Of a DNA stretch of 64,000 nucleotides, positions 34,174 through 42,696 are shown one piece after another. Position 1 is the stretch's first letter; every line of letters starts with the position of its first letter. The notes under the pieces were generated by a model. That model was given only the letters and a program-made list of their open reading frames with translations. It did no database searches and was not told the origin of the DNA. This stretch comes from Acidobacteriaceae bacterium (GTDB lineage Bacteria > Acidobacteriota > Terriglobia > Terriglobales > Acidobacteriaceae): positions 1-64,000 of the forward strand of contig JANXZM010000098.1 in NCBI GenBank assembly GCA_025355505.1, read 5' to 3'. A program made the position numbers and the translations under genes.

Positions 34174-35355
34174 ATGGCCACCTTTTCCCCAGATGCGCTG
34201 TTTGCGGCGGAGTTGGCGAGCGACGGCGCGAAGCCGATCTCTCGTGAAGCGGCTTGCCGGCTGCTGCAAGCGGACGACGAGATGCTGCCTTCCCTGCTTG
34301 CGGCGGCGCAAGTTGCGCGCGCGACGTTCAAAACGGGAGTCATCACGTATTCACGCAAGGTGTTTCTTCCCCTTACAAATCTTTGTCGCGACTACTGCGG
34401 CTACTGCACCTTCCGGCGCGATCCGGGCCAACCCGGTGCGCACACCATGACGCCGGACGAAGTGATGGAAGTTGTGCGCGCGGGAGAGCGCATGGGATGT
34501 ACCGAGGCGTTGTTCAGTTTGGGCGACAAGCCGGAACTGCTTTTCCCGCAGATGCGCGATACGCTGCGGCGCTTCGGATACAAATCCACGCTGCATTATC
34601 TGGAAGCAATGTGCGAGAAGGTGCTTCGAGAATCGAGCTTGCTGCCGCATCCGAATCCCGGGCTGATGAGCGCGGAATGGCTGGAACGGCTATCCCGCGT
34701 GGCTCCCAGCATGGGGCTCATGCTGGAGACGACCAGCACGCGCCTGCTCGCGAAAAACGCCGCTCATGACAATGCTCCCGACAAAGACCCAGCAAAGCGC
34801 CTGCGCGTAATTGAAGATGCGGGGCGGCAGAAAATTCCTTTTACCACGGGAATTCTGATCGGCATAGGGGAGACGCCGGAAGAGCGCGTGGACGCGCTGC
34901 TTGCGATCCGCGACTTACATGCGAGGTATGGGCACATTCAGGAAGTGATTGTGCAAAACTTCCGCGCCAAGAGTGGAACTCCGATGGCACATTGCCCCGA
35001 ACCGGGTCGCGGAGAAATGCTGCGCACGCTGGCCGTGGCGCGCCTCCTGATGCCGAAGATGAACATTCAAGCGCCGCCGAATCTTTCCGATCCGCACTAT
35101 GCCGATCTGCTCGACGGCGGCATCAATGATTGGGGCGGAGTTTCGCCGCTGACGCCGGATTTTATCAATCCGGAAATGCCGTGGCCGCATCTGGACCAAC
35201 TGCGACAGCGGACCGAAGCCAAAAGATTCGAGTTGCGCCAGAGATTGCCGGTTTATCCTGAGTTCGCGGAACAAGCGGCGGCCCACAGCGATTTGCTGGC
35301 GCAGCGACTGAGCGCCGCTGCAGACGCTGAAGGCTACGCGCGGAGGGCGGCATGA
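34174..35355 (+). CDS. cofG: FO synthase subunit CofG
   Basis: A 393-residue radical-SAM enzyme (7,8-didemethyl-8-hydroxy-5-deazariboflavin synthase subunit 1). The cluster motif is CRDYCGYC near residues 70-77, with downstream SLGDKPEL and GILIGIGET motifs. With CofH it makes FO, the deazaflavin chromophore of coenzyme F420. It is first in a six-gene operon; its TGA stop overlaps the cofD start as ATGA. CofG and CofH are separate here, unlike the fused FbiC of mycobacteria. Confidence 0.95.
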   Translation: MATFSPDALFAAELASDGAKPISREAACRLLQADDEMLPSLLAAAQVARATFKTGVITYSRKVFLPLTNLCRDYCGYCTFRRDPGQPGAHTMTPDEVMEVVRAGERMGCTEALFSLGDKPELLFPQMRDTLRRFGYKSTLHYLEAMCEKVLRESSLLPHPNPGLMSAEWLERLSRVAPSMGLMLETTSTRLLAKNAAHDNAPDKDPAKRLRVIEDAGRQKIPFTTGILIGIGETPEERVDALLAIRDLHARYGHIQEVIVQNFRAKSGTPMAHCPEPGRGEMLRTLAVARLLMPKMNIQAPPNLSDPHYADLLDGGINDWGGVSPLTPDFINPEMPWPHLDQLRQRTEAKRFELRQRLPVYPEFAEQAAAHSDLLAQRLSAAADAEGYARRAA

Positions 35356-36311
35356 TCACGGTTCTCACCGGCGGCACGGGCGGCGCCAAGTTCGTGGATG
35401 GACTGCGGCAGATCGTTCGTCCGGAAGAGCTGACGATCATCGTGAATACCGGCGACGACCTGCTGTGGTGGGGATTGTACGTTTCGCCCGATTTGGATTC
35501 CATCACGTACATGCTGGCTGGAAAGCTGAGCCAGGAGCGCGGCTGGGGCGTAAAGGGTGACACGTTTTTTTGCCTGCATGCCATGCGGCAGATGGGACAG
35601 CCGACGTGGTTTCACGCCGGCGATCGCGATCTGGCCACGCATATCTTTCGCTCGAAGCTGCTTGCCGACGGCAAGACGCTTAGTGAAGCCACATCGGAAA
35701 TCGCGGCCAGTCTTGGAATCCAGGCTCGAGTCTTGCCGATGAGCAATTCGCGCGTGGAGACACGGGTGTTGACTCCGTCGGGAGACTTGAGCTTCGAAGA
35801 ATATTTCGTCCAGCGCTGGTACCAGGATCCAGTGGAATCGGTTCGGTTCGCCGGCGCCTCGGATGCGGAACCGGCGCCGGGAGTGATCGAGGCGATCCGC
35901 TCGGCGGATCTTGTGCTGTTGGCGCCGAGTAATCCGGTGACCAGCATTGGGCCGATTCTCGCCGTTCCGGGAATTCGCGAAGCGCTGCGCGCAAGTTGCG
36001 CCCGCATTGCGGCCGTGAGCCCGATTGTGGGAGGGGCCGCCGTCACCGGGCCTGCGGGAGCGCTCATGGCGGCGCAGGGCTTCGCCGTTTCGATTGCCGG
36101 CGTTGCCGACTGCTATCACGACTTCCTTGATCTGCTGGTAGTCGATTCCGAGGACGCGCCGGCTGCCGAAGAGTTGCGCAAAACCGGCATGCGTGTGCAT
36201 TGCACCGCGACCATCATGCACAAATACGAAGACAGAATCGCGCTGGCAAAGAGCACCCTGGACGCGGCGACGCAACCCCCGTCCGCCCAGGCCGCGGTGG
36301 AGCAGGCATGA
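35352..36311 (+). CDS. cofD: 2-phospho-L-lactate (or PEP) transferase CofD
   Basis: 319 residues. The N-terminal LTGGTGGAKFVDGL nucleotide/FO-binding loop and VNTGDDLLWWGLYVSPDLDS are diagnostic of CofD/FbiA. It transfers a phospholactyl or phosphoenolpyruvyl group from the GDP adduct made by CofC to FO, giving F420-0 or its dehydro form. Start and stop overlap with both neighbours (ATGA), so translation is coupled. Whether lactate, pyruvate or glycerate donor is used cannot be told by eye. Confidence 0.95.
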   Translation: MITVLTGGTGGAKFVDGLRQIVRPEELTIIVNTGDDLLWWGLYVSPDLDSITYMLAGKLSQERGWGVKGDTFFCLHAMRQMGQPTWFHAGDRDLATHIFRSKLLADGKTLSEATSEIAASLGIQARVLPMSNSRVETRVLTPSGDLSFEEYFVQRWYQDPVESVRFAGASDAEPAPGVIEAIRSADLVLLAPSNPVTSIGPILAVPGIREALRASCARIAAVSPIVGGAAVTGPAGALMAAQGFAVSIAGVADCYHDFLDLLVVDSEDAPAAEELRKTGMRVHCTATIMHKYEDRIALAKSTLDAATQPPSAQAAVEQA

Positions 36312-36949
36312 TTCTGGTTCCCGTTAAAAACTTCATCGACGCCAAGCAGCGGCTGTCTTCTGTTTTGAGTCCGGAAGAGCGTTTCGCGCTGGCGCAGGCA
36401 ATGTGCGAGGACGTGCTGCAAGCGCTGGCACACTGGCAAAGCCGGCCTGCCGTTGCGGTGGTGACGAGTGATTCGTTTGCGCGCGACTTGGCCGAGCGTT
36501 TCAATTTCGATGTGGTTGCCGACGACAACTCCGGAGAGACCAGCGCCATCGAAATGGCAACGGCACTGTGCCGAGGGCGCGGAGCGTCCAGCACCTTGGT
36601 GGTACCGGCCGATATTCCTTTGATCGACAGTGCGGAACTGCAGAAGATCGTGGATTGCGCTCCTCCAGGTGGCACAGTGCTGGTGCCGGACGCGGCGGGG
36701 CGCGGCACGAATGCAGCCTGGCGATCTCCGAGTGATTTGTTTCCGCTTCGCTTCGGTAACGACAGCTTTCTGCCGCACCTGGCTGCTGCGAAAGCAACAG
36801 GACTGCCTTGCGTTGTGCTCGAACTGCCGGGGATTGCGCGGGATGTCGATCGTCCCGAAGATCTCCGCTTACTGGCGGCTGCCAGTGGAGAGCGGCGATC
36901 GCAGAAGCTGGTGCGAAGCTGGAACCTCAGCCGGCGGAATCAGGCCTAA
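36308..36949 (+). CDS. cofC: Phospholactate/PEP guanylyltransferase CofC
   Basis: A 213-residue protein starting at ATG 36308, which overlaps the cofD stop as ATGA. Longer in-frame starts lie inside cofD and are rejected. MILVPVKNFIDAKQRLS, VVTSDSFARDLAE and VVPADIPLID match the MobA-like nucleotidyltransferase fold of CofC/FbiD. It activates 2-phospholactate or phosphoenolpyruvate with GTP for CofD. Confidence 0.92.
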   Translation: MILVPVKNFIDAKQRLSSVLSPEERFALAQAMCEDVLQALAHWQSRPAVAVVTSDSFARDLAERFNFDVVADDNSGETSAIEMATALCRGRGASSTLVVPADIPLIDSAELQKIVDCAPPGGTVLVPDAAGRGTNAAWRSPSDLFPLRFGNDSFLPHLAAAKATGLPCVVLELPGIARDVDRPEDLRLLAAASGERRSQKLVRSWNLSRRNQA

Positions 36950-36950
36950 C

Positions 36951-37757
36951 ATGGGCAGGTCTAGCGCGGGATCCGGCATCGGCAAGCGCGCGGCTGGGGA
37001 AGTTCGGATTCTTCCGGTCGCCGTCAGTGGAGAAATCCGCGCCGGCGAATCGCTATGCGCGAGAGTGTTGGCGGCAACGCGAAGCTTGGGGCTGCGCTTT
37101 CAGGATGGCGACATTCTGGTGGTGAAGCACAAAATTGTTTCGAAGTCGGAAGGTGCGCTGGTGGCGCTTGATGAGATTCGGCCCTCGGCGGCTTCACGAG
37201 TGTGGGCTCGACGCTACGGGCTCGACGCACGCGTCAGTGAGTTGGCGGTGCGTGAGAGTCGGCGAATCGTGCGGCGCAAGCGCGGTGTGCTGATCACCGA
37301 GACCAGGCATGGGTTCGTTTGCGCCAACAGTGGCGTGGATGTGTCGAACGTAGATGGCGGGCGGCACGCGGTGTTGTTGCCGGCGAATCCGGATCGTTCC
37401 GCGGCGAAGTTGCGGCGGGAGTTGAAGAAGCAGCTTGGGATCGAGATCGCGGTCATCGTCAGCGACAGTTTCGGGCGCCCGTGGCGCGAAGGCTTGACGG
37501 AGGTGGCGATCGGCGTCGCCGGGATGCGGCCTCTGGTCGACTACCGCGGACGCCGCGATCCGCACGGCTACTCGCTGCACGCGACGGTGGACGCGGTCGC
37601 CGACGAACTGGCTTGTGCGGCGGGACTGGTCTGCGGCAAGCTGGCAGGTACTCCGGCGTGCATCATTCGAGGCTACTCTTACTGCCGCGAAAACCGCCGA
37701 GGAAGCGGTGGGGCGCGGGAAATGATTCGGTCCGCGAAGAACGATCTTTTTCGGTAA
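36951..37757 (+). CDS. cofE: F420-0:gamma-L-glutamate ligase CofE
   Basis: A 268-residue ligase from ATG 36951, one base after the cofC stop. It has the family blocks GDILVVKHKIVSKSEG, ANSGVDVSNV, VIVSDSFGRPWREG and GVAGM, which form the GTP- and metal-binding centre. It adds glutamates to the F420 side chain. The extra nitroreductase-like C-terminal domain of mycobacterial FbiB is absent, so this is a stand-alone CofE. Its N-terminal 15 residues are variable and the exact start could be slightly later. Confidence 0.93.
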   Translation: MGRSSAGSGIGKRAAGEVRILPVAVSGEIRAGESLCARVLAATRSLGLRFQDGDILVVKHKIVSKSEGALVALDEIRPSAASRVWARRYGLDARVSELAVRESRRIVRRKRGVLITETRHGFVCANSGVDVSNVDGGRHAVLLPANPDRSAAKLRRELKKQLGIEIAVIVSDSFGRPWREGLTEVAIGVAGMRPLVDYRGRRDPHGYSLHATVDAVADELACAAGLVCGKLAGTPACIIRGYSYCRENRRGSGGAREMIRSAKNDLFR

Positions 37758-37777
37758 AAGTTCGATAGGAGAATGTT

Positions 37778-39016
37778 ATGACCTGGCAAGCTTCAGAACT
37801 CGAGCAATTCCCCGCGTTGACCTGGGACCAGATCGCACCACAAGCTTCGGTGGCGATTCGTAGCGCATTGGAACGCGTGCTGCAAACGCAAGACGGAGCA
37901 TGTCTGCAAGACGAGGAACGCTACGCCTTGGCGAACTGCGACGGTGCGGACTTATTCGCCCTGCTGGTGGCCGCGGATACACTTCGGCGCGACCTGGTCG
38001 GCAACATCGTCAGTTACGTGGTGAACCGCAATATCAATTTCACGAACATCTGTTTCGTGGGGTGCAAATTTTGCGCGTTCAGCCGCGGGCCGCGCGAGGC
38101 CGACTCCTATTTTCATTCGCTCGAAGACATGGGCCGCAAAGCGAAAGAAGCGTGGGAGCTGGGAGCGACCGAAGTCTGCATTCAGGGCGGACTGCCGCAC
38201 GGTCTGCCGCCATTTTATTATCGCGACATCTTGCGCGCCGTGAAGAATGCGGTGCCGGGTATGCACATCCACGCGTTTTCTCCCATGGAAATTGTGTATG
38301 GCGTGGAACTGACCGGCATGACTTTGCGCGACTATCTAATGATGTTGCGCGATAACGGACTGGACACGCTGCCAGGCACCGCGGCCGAGATTCTGGACGA
38401 CGAAGTGCGTCATGTACTGTCGCGCAATAAACTTTCGTCGGCGCAATGGCAAGAGGTGATCCGCACGGCGCACTCGTGTGGAATCCCCAGCACTTCGACG
38501 CTGATGTACGGACACATGGAAACGCCTGGCCACTGGGTGCGGCAGCTGTCTCTGTTCCGGCAAATTCAGACGGAGACCGGCGGCTTCACCGAGTTCGTGC
38601 CGCTTGGCTTTGTGCACCAGAACACGCTTTTGTTCCAGCAGGGGCTGGCGCGCACGGGACCGACGCTCGCCGAACACCTCAAGATTCATGCGCTGGCCAG
38701 AATACTGCTCGCGGGCTCGATTCATAACATCCAGGTCTCGTGGGTGAAACTGAACCGCAAACTTTCGCAGCTTTGCCTGCACGCGGGCGCCAACGACTAC
38801 GGCGGGACGCTGATGGAAGAAAACATATCGCGCGAGGCCGGAGCCACCGCGGGCCAGTACACCAGTCCAGAAGATTTTCAGGCGCTAATTCTGGAGATGG
38901 GCCGCATTCCGGCAGAGCGCAACACAAAATACTCGCGAATGAAGATCAAGCTGTCCCCCGAATCGTTTTCTGCCGAGGTTTTTTCTGAACGTGCGCTGGT
39001 TCCGGAGTTCGCATGA
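37778..39016 (+). CDS. cofH: FO synthase subunit CofH
   Basis: 412 residues; radical-SAM motif CFVGCKFC after NRNINFTNI, then the GATEVCIQGGLPHGL and HAFSPMEI segments characteristic of CofH. It joins tyrosine to 5-amino-6-ribitylaminouracil, the substrate then processed by CofG. A clear AGGAG lies 8 bases before the ATG. Stop overlaps the npdG start as ATGA. Confidence 0.95.
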   Translation: MTWQASELEQFPALTWDQIAPQASVAIRSALERVLQTQDGACLQDEERYALANCDGADLFALLVAADTLRRDLVGNIVSYVVNRNINFTNICFVGCKFCAFSRGPREADSYFHSLEDMGRKAKEAWELGATEVCIQGGLPHGLPPFYYRDILRAVKNAVPGMHIHAFSPMEIVYGVELTGMTLRDYLMMLRDNGLDTLPGTAAEILDDEVRHVLSRNKLSSAQWQEVIRTAHSCGIPSTSTLMYGHMETPGHWVRQLSLFRQIQTETGGFTEFVPLGFVHQNTLLFQQGLARTGPTLAEHLKIHALARILLAGSIHNIQVSWVKLNRKLSQLCLHAGANDYGGTLMEENISREAGATAGQYTSPEDFQALILEMGRIPAERNTKYSRMKIKLSPESFSAEVFSERALVPEFA

Positions 39017-39732
39017 AAGACCGCATGAGCCGCGCCATCGCAGTCATCGGGGGCACTGGCCCGGCGGGTACGGGCCTCGCGCTGCGCTGGGCACGCGCGG
39101 GAGAGACCGTCATCATCGGCTCGCGCGATGCCGCTCGGGCAGAGCAAACGGCAGAGGCGATCCGTAAGCGCGTCGGCCCAGATGCTCAAGTTTCCGGGAT
39201 GGAGAATTCGGCGGCTTGCGCGGCTTGCGATCTGCTGGTGCTCACCGTGCCGTTCGAGGGGCAGGCCGCGCTGCTGAAACAGTTGAAGCCTGCGATCCGT
39301 CCGGGCAGCATTGTGATTGATGCCACCGTTCCATTGGCGGCGAGCGTGGGGGGACGCGCCAGCCGCACCATTGGCGTGTGGCAAGGCTCGGCTGCGCAAC
39401 AGACGGCTGAGCTGGTTCCGAAGGGCGTTTCCGTTGCGGCGGCATTCCAGAACGTTTCGGCGGACGTGCTCAACGGCGACAGTAACGAAGAAGTGGATTG
39501 CGATGTGATCGTATGCAGTGACGATCCGAATGCCACGCAGGTTGCAATGGAACTCGCGGCGAAGATCGCGGGCGTGCGAGCGATTGATGGCGGGAAGCTG
39601 GAGAACGCGCGAATTGTCGAGCAGATCACCGCACTGCTGATCGGTCTCAACATCCGGCACAAAGGCCACGGCGGAATTCGTGTCACCGGGTTGCCGGAGG
39701 GCGCGTACAAGACGGGATCGGTCACGCGGTAG
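39013..39732 (+). CDS. npdG: NADPH:F420 oxidoreductase NpdG/Fno
   Basis: A 239-residue Rossmann enzyme: AVIGGTGPAGTGLALRWA with IIGSRD (NADP binding), then VLTVPFEGQ and DATVPLA. It moves hydride between NADPH and F420, supplying F420H2 to dependent reductases. As the last gene of the F420 operon, it shows that the cofactor is both made and reduced here. Confidence 0.93.
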   Translation: MKDRMSRAIAVIGGTGPAGTGLALRWARAGETVIIGSRDAARAEQTAEAIRKRVGPDAQVSGMENSAACAACDLLVLTVPFEGQAALLKQLKPAIRPGSIVIDATVPLAASVGGRASRTIGVWQGSAAQQTAELVPKGVSVAAAFQNVSADVLNGDSNEEVDCDVIVCSDDPNATQVAMELAAKIAGVRAIDGGKLENARIVEQITALLIGLNIRHKGHGGIRVTGLPEGAYKTGSVTR

Positions 39733-39785
39733 TCTCGGCCGGTTCCCAGTTGTCAGTAAAGGCGGAGGATATTACTACTTAGTAC

Positions 39786-40010
39786 CCCCCCCTCCCCCCC
39801 TGCCTATAGGAGTCATAAGGATAGGAGGAATTTTTGGGTTCGGTCTTTGAATCGAAAGGACTTATATCAAAGTATTCTGGAATAAGGACTTAGCTGATAA
39901 ATGCTGCGCTTTGGTCCCGAATTGGAAGCGGGGGACGACTGCTCAGGTGTTAGTTAGGTTGTCAAAGAGCGCTGGCAATGGCCTCGGTGCGGCATCGAGG
40001 TCCGTCTCTG
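39786..40010 (-). repeat. Dispersed repeat R1, copy C
   Basis: Read on the minus strand it has GCGCTCTTTGACAA (about 39961-39974), AAGTCCTTATTCC then AATACTTT, AAGTCCTTT and long G runs before TAC, in the same order as copies A and B. It lies just after the F420 operon. Confidence 0.75.
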
Positions 40011-40164
40011 GAGACGGATACACTTTTGCCTGGGCCGATCCATCTTCATTTTCGCGCATGACGAGTGGGATGTCAGTGATGGCGGTCACTGGTTGGGTGT
40101 GATGAAAAAACTGGGTCGATGGAAATGGAATTTCGCTGAACTTGTTCTGCCGCCGATTCCAGAT

Positions 40165-40212
40165 CAAACAAATCAACGTCAACGGCAGCGGACAGGAGTG
40201 TCCGCTCTACAC
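40165..40212 (+). repeat. Palindromic repeat R2
   Basis: GCGGACAGGAGTGTCCGC at 40188-40205 is a perfect 7-bp hairpin. It is preceded by AATCAACGTCAACGGCA and followed by TCTACAC, the same flanks as at 13.7 and 56.9 kb. Confidence 0.82.
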
Positions 40213-40544
40213 TGGGGCTTTCTAAAAATTGTTTATGAAATACGCTAGCGGGCTTCGATGCGGAGTTCGGGGAGGGCGCGGCCGAACCAGATCGCGCGGA
40301 TGGCCCAGGCTTTTGATCTCGCTGGCACAACTAGCGCGGGGGGTGCCCGTCCTTCGCGCACTTTGCGAAGGGTGGGAGTTGGAGTGTTCACACAATGGGA
40401 CGAACGGCATGTCTTGTCGGCGGCATCGCGTCCCGCCCTTGCAAAGAACGCAAGGACGGGGCACCCACAGTCGTGTTATCGGAGAGGAAACCAAAACCGA
40501 AGGTCGGGCCCCGCGACCCGCGACCCTGTAAACTGGAAGGCAGA

Positions 40545-41279
40545 ATGAAGCGCGTTCTGTTCATCGTTTTCGTGCTGATCGGTTTGGCGCTGATTGGCAG
40601 CAGGTTCGCCGGCGCCGAGTCTCTGTGGCAATATGGGCGGATCGAATCGGTCAAGAAGTCGGTTACGACTAGCACAAAAGCTTGGGTCGTGAACACTCCG
40701 CTGGATGAAGAACGGACGCTGTACACGATCTCGGTGCATGTGCAGGACAGAATGATTGCCGGCAACTACGAAGTTTCCGCTACGCAATCGAAGCCGCCGC
40801 TCGAATGGACCTCCGGCTCGGCGGTGAAGGTTGAGGTCAGCGGCGATTCTATGTATTTGCGGTCGGCAACCGGCAGCCTGCGGTTGCATATCACGCAGCG
40901 GAAGACTGCAGGCCCGATGCAGCCAATCACTGCGGAAGAGAAAAAGCAGCTCTTAGAACTGGATGCCGCGCCGCGGTCCCCGCAGTCAATGGTCGGCTTT
41001 TCGAAGGCCGGAGAAGACAAGGCCACCGCGCCAGAACCAGCTCCACCGCCGCCGCCGCCCGCGCCTTCGACGGGCACGGTCAGTGTGCGCTCGACTCCGT
41101 TTCTTTCGGAAGTGTTTGTGGACGGCGATTCCATGGGATACACCCCGGCGAAGATCGCGCTCGGCCCCGGGAAACACAGCTTCCGCGTGGAGAAGCCGGG
41201 CTACAAGGCCTGGACGAAAGAGATGACGATTACGGTGGGATCGGAGCTGACGCTGGACGCCACGCTGCTAAAGAAGTAA
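40545..41279 (+). CDS. Exported PEGA-domain protein
   Basis: 244 residues from ATG 40545 (GGAAGG four bases upstream); a longer in-frame start runs through repeat sequence and is rejected. A signal peptide is followed by a lineage-specific domain to about 150, a Pro-rich linker (PAPPPPPPAP) and a C-terminal PEGA domain (GTVSVRSTPFLSEVFVDGDSMGYTP). PEGA domains often decorate surface or periplasmic proteins. Specific role unknown. Confidence 0.8.
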   Translation: MKRVLFIVFVLIGLALIGSRFAGAESLWQYGRIESVKKSVTTSTKAWVVNTPLDEERTLYTISVHVQDRMIAGNYEVSATQSKPPLEWTSGSAVKVEVSGDSMYLRSATGSLRLHITQRKTAGPMQPITAEEKKQLLELDAAPRSPQSMVGFSKAGEDKATAPEPAPPPPPPAPSTGTVSVRSTPFLSEVFVDGDSMGYTPAKIALGPGKHSFRVEKPGYKAWTKEMTITVGSELTLDATLLKK

Positions 41280-41304
41280 CTTCAGTCCCGAACAAGATCC
41301 AGGG

Positions 41305-41380
41305 TTCCCTCTGTGAACGTCTGTGCTGCCTGTGATAGAAAAAGCTTAACCACAGGGGAGACAGAGGATCACAGGGTAGA
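41305..41380. repeat. Dispersed palindrome R4
   Basis: CTCTGTGAACGTCTGTG and, after a short A-rich centre, TTAACCACAGGGGAGACAGAGG in inverse orientation. It lies in the spacer between the PEGA gene and ispE. Confidence 0.7.
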
Positions 41381-41409
41381 ACCATGCAAACGGTGTCATC
41401 CTCAAATTC

Positions 41410-42471
41410 ATGACGGTTACGGTTCGTTCTTTTGGGAAGATCAATCTCGGGCTCTACATTGGTGCCGCGCGCGCGGACGGGTATCACGATCTGCGCACGG
41501 TGTACCAGACGATGGCGCTGCATGACGTGATCCGGGTGGGCGTGGGGCGTGGCAGCGGAATTGAAATTCTGTGCAAAGACCCGCGAGTTCCGCTGGATTC
41601 GTCGAACACCTGCTATCGCATGGCCGAGCGAGTGCTGGGTGAGCTTGGCGCGAAGGGTCGCGTCACTGTCGAAATCGAAAAGCGGCTGCCGGTGCAGGGG
41701 GGGCTGGGCGCGGCGTCGTCGAATGCGGTGGCGAGTATGATCGCGCTGGAGTTTGCGCTGAAGAAAAAATTATCGAACCGCGCGCGTCTAAGAATTGCGG
41801 CCGAAGTTGGATCGGATCTGCCGCTGTTTCTCGTGGGGGGCACGGTGTTAGGAGTGGGACGCGGCGAGGAAGTTTATCCGCTGCGGGATTTGCCTGCGGT
41901 GGCGATGGTTGTGGTGACGCCGGAAGTTGGCGTATCGACTCCTAAGGCGTTCGCTGATTGGGATGCGCTGATGCAGGGGGATAGAGGGGCCGAGCTTCGC
42001 TCGGCTTGGACGGGCGAGGGCGCCCGTCCCCACACAAGCAGGTCCCACACAAGCAGGTCCCACACAAGCAGGGAGCAATTGACGTGGCCGGAAGCGTCCG
42101 ATAGACTGATTGAGGTTGGCTGCGTGCTGTCGGCGTGGCTGAGTGGTTCACCCAACACCGGTGCTCCTGCAAAAGGTGGGAGCCGGGCCGGGAACTTGCT
42201 TTCCGACCTTGTCCGTACCGGGATTGAAAACGACTTCGAGAAAGTCGTCTTTCCTCAATATCCCGAATTGCGAGACATAAAAGGTGCGCTGGAGAGCGCG
42301 GGGTCGAGATACGCTTCGCTCTCCGGATCAGGGTCAACCCTGTACGGGCTGTTCCGGTCGGCAGCCGAGGCCGCGCAGGGGGCAAGCCGTCTGCGAAAGC
42401 AGGGGCTGAAAGCGGTGGCGACCAGGACGTTGACGCGCCAGAAATATTGGGAAAGAATTCTTGATTGTTGA
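41410..42471 (+). CDS. ispE: 4-diphosphocytidyl-2-C-methyl-D-erythritol kinase IspE
   Basis: 353 residues, about 50-60 longer than usual. GHMP kinase features: KINLGLYIGAARADGYHDL at 9-28, ATP loop PVQGGLGAASSNA at 94-106 (Asn where Asp is usual) and SLSGSGSTLYGLF at 303-315. It phosphorylates CDP-methylerythritol in the MEP isoprenoid pathway. Residues about 193-221 are encoded by a dispersed-repeat insertion with three tandem RSHTS-type units, in a loop of the C-terminal domain. The gene remains open, so the product is probably active. Confidence 0.92.
   Translation: MTVTVRSFGKINLGLYIGAARADGYHDLRTVYQTMALHDVIRVGVGRGSGIEILCKDPRVPLDSSNTCYRMAERVLGELGAKGRVTVEIEKRLPVQGGLGAASSNAVASMIALEFALKKKLSNRARLRIAAEVGSDLPLFLVGGTVLGVGRGEEVYPLRDLPAVAMVVVTPEVGVSTPKAFADWDALMQGDRGAELRSAWTGEGARPHTSRSHTSRSHTSREQLTWPEASDRLIEVGCVLSAWLSGSPNTGAPAKGGSRAGNLLSDLVRTGIENDFEKVVFPQYPELRDIKGALESAGSRYASLSGSGSTLYGLFRSAAEAAQGASRLRKQGLKAVATRTLTRQKYWERILDC
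41988..42072 (+). repeat. R3-type repeat inserted in frame in ispE
   Basis: It starts with GCCGAGCTTCGCTCGGC, a perfect hairpin, then GGACGGGCGAGGGCGCCCGTCC, then CCCACACAAGCAGGT repeated three times. The same GACGGGCG..CGCCCGTC hairpins occur between genes at 54.8 and 61.0 kb. The insertion is a whole number of codons. Confidence 0.8.
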
Positions 42472-42534
42472 TTTTCGATTGTTGCAAAACAATTGTTGAA
42501 CGACAATTGAAGTGCAATCGGCAGATCGTTTCAC

Positions 42535-42608
42535 TGGGCCGTCGACTAATGGTAGGTCAAGTGCCTTTGGAGCACTTTGTCTAGGTTCGAATCCTAGCGG
42601 CCCAGCCA
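42535..42608 (+). tRNA. tRNA-Gln (anticodon TTG)
   Basis: It folds as a cloverleaf. Acceptor TGGGCCG pairs with CGGCCCA, anticodon stem AGTGC/GCACT encloses loop CTTTGGA with TTG at positions 34-36, and T stem CTAGG/CCTAG encloses TTCGAAT. Discriminator G and the CCA end (42606-42608) are encoded. Confidence 0.95.
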
Positions 42609-42610
42609 GA

Positions 42611-42690
42611 TCACCAGTTCTCAGTTGCCAGTTCACAGTCATAACTGGAGCCCGAACCTGAGAGCTGAAAACCATTAAAGACTGAGAACT
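42611..42690 (+). repeat. R5-type repeats (CAGTTCTCAGTTGCCAGTT)
   Basis: Alternating CAGTTCTCAG and CTGAGAACTGAAA blocks between the tRNA and prs. Similar short blocks lie at 555-607, near 21110, 44511-44546 and 61068-61094. Confidence 0.55.
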
Positions 42691-42696
42691 GAAACT

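Larger units (their letters stand above)
39733..40544. other. Gene-less repeat-rich spacer
   Basis: This 812-base region contains the R1 copy C, an R2 palindrome and, at about 40330-40470, facing GGTGCCCGTCC / GGACGGGGCACCC repeats. No gene is supported before the PEGA protein at 40545. Confidence 0.6.

Noticed and set aside
42029-42072. Possible CRISPR-like array in ispE
   Set aside because: Three direct 15-base units without spacers, inside a coding gene; tandem duplication explains them.
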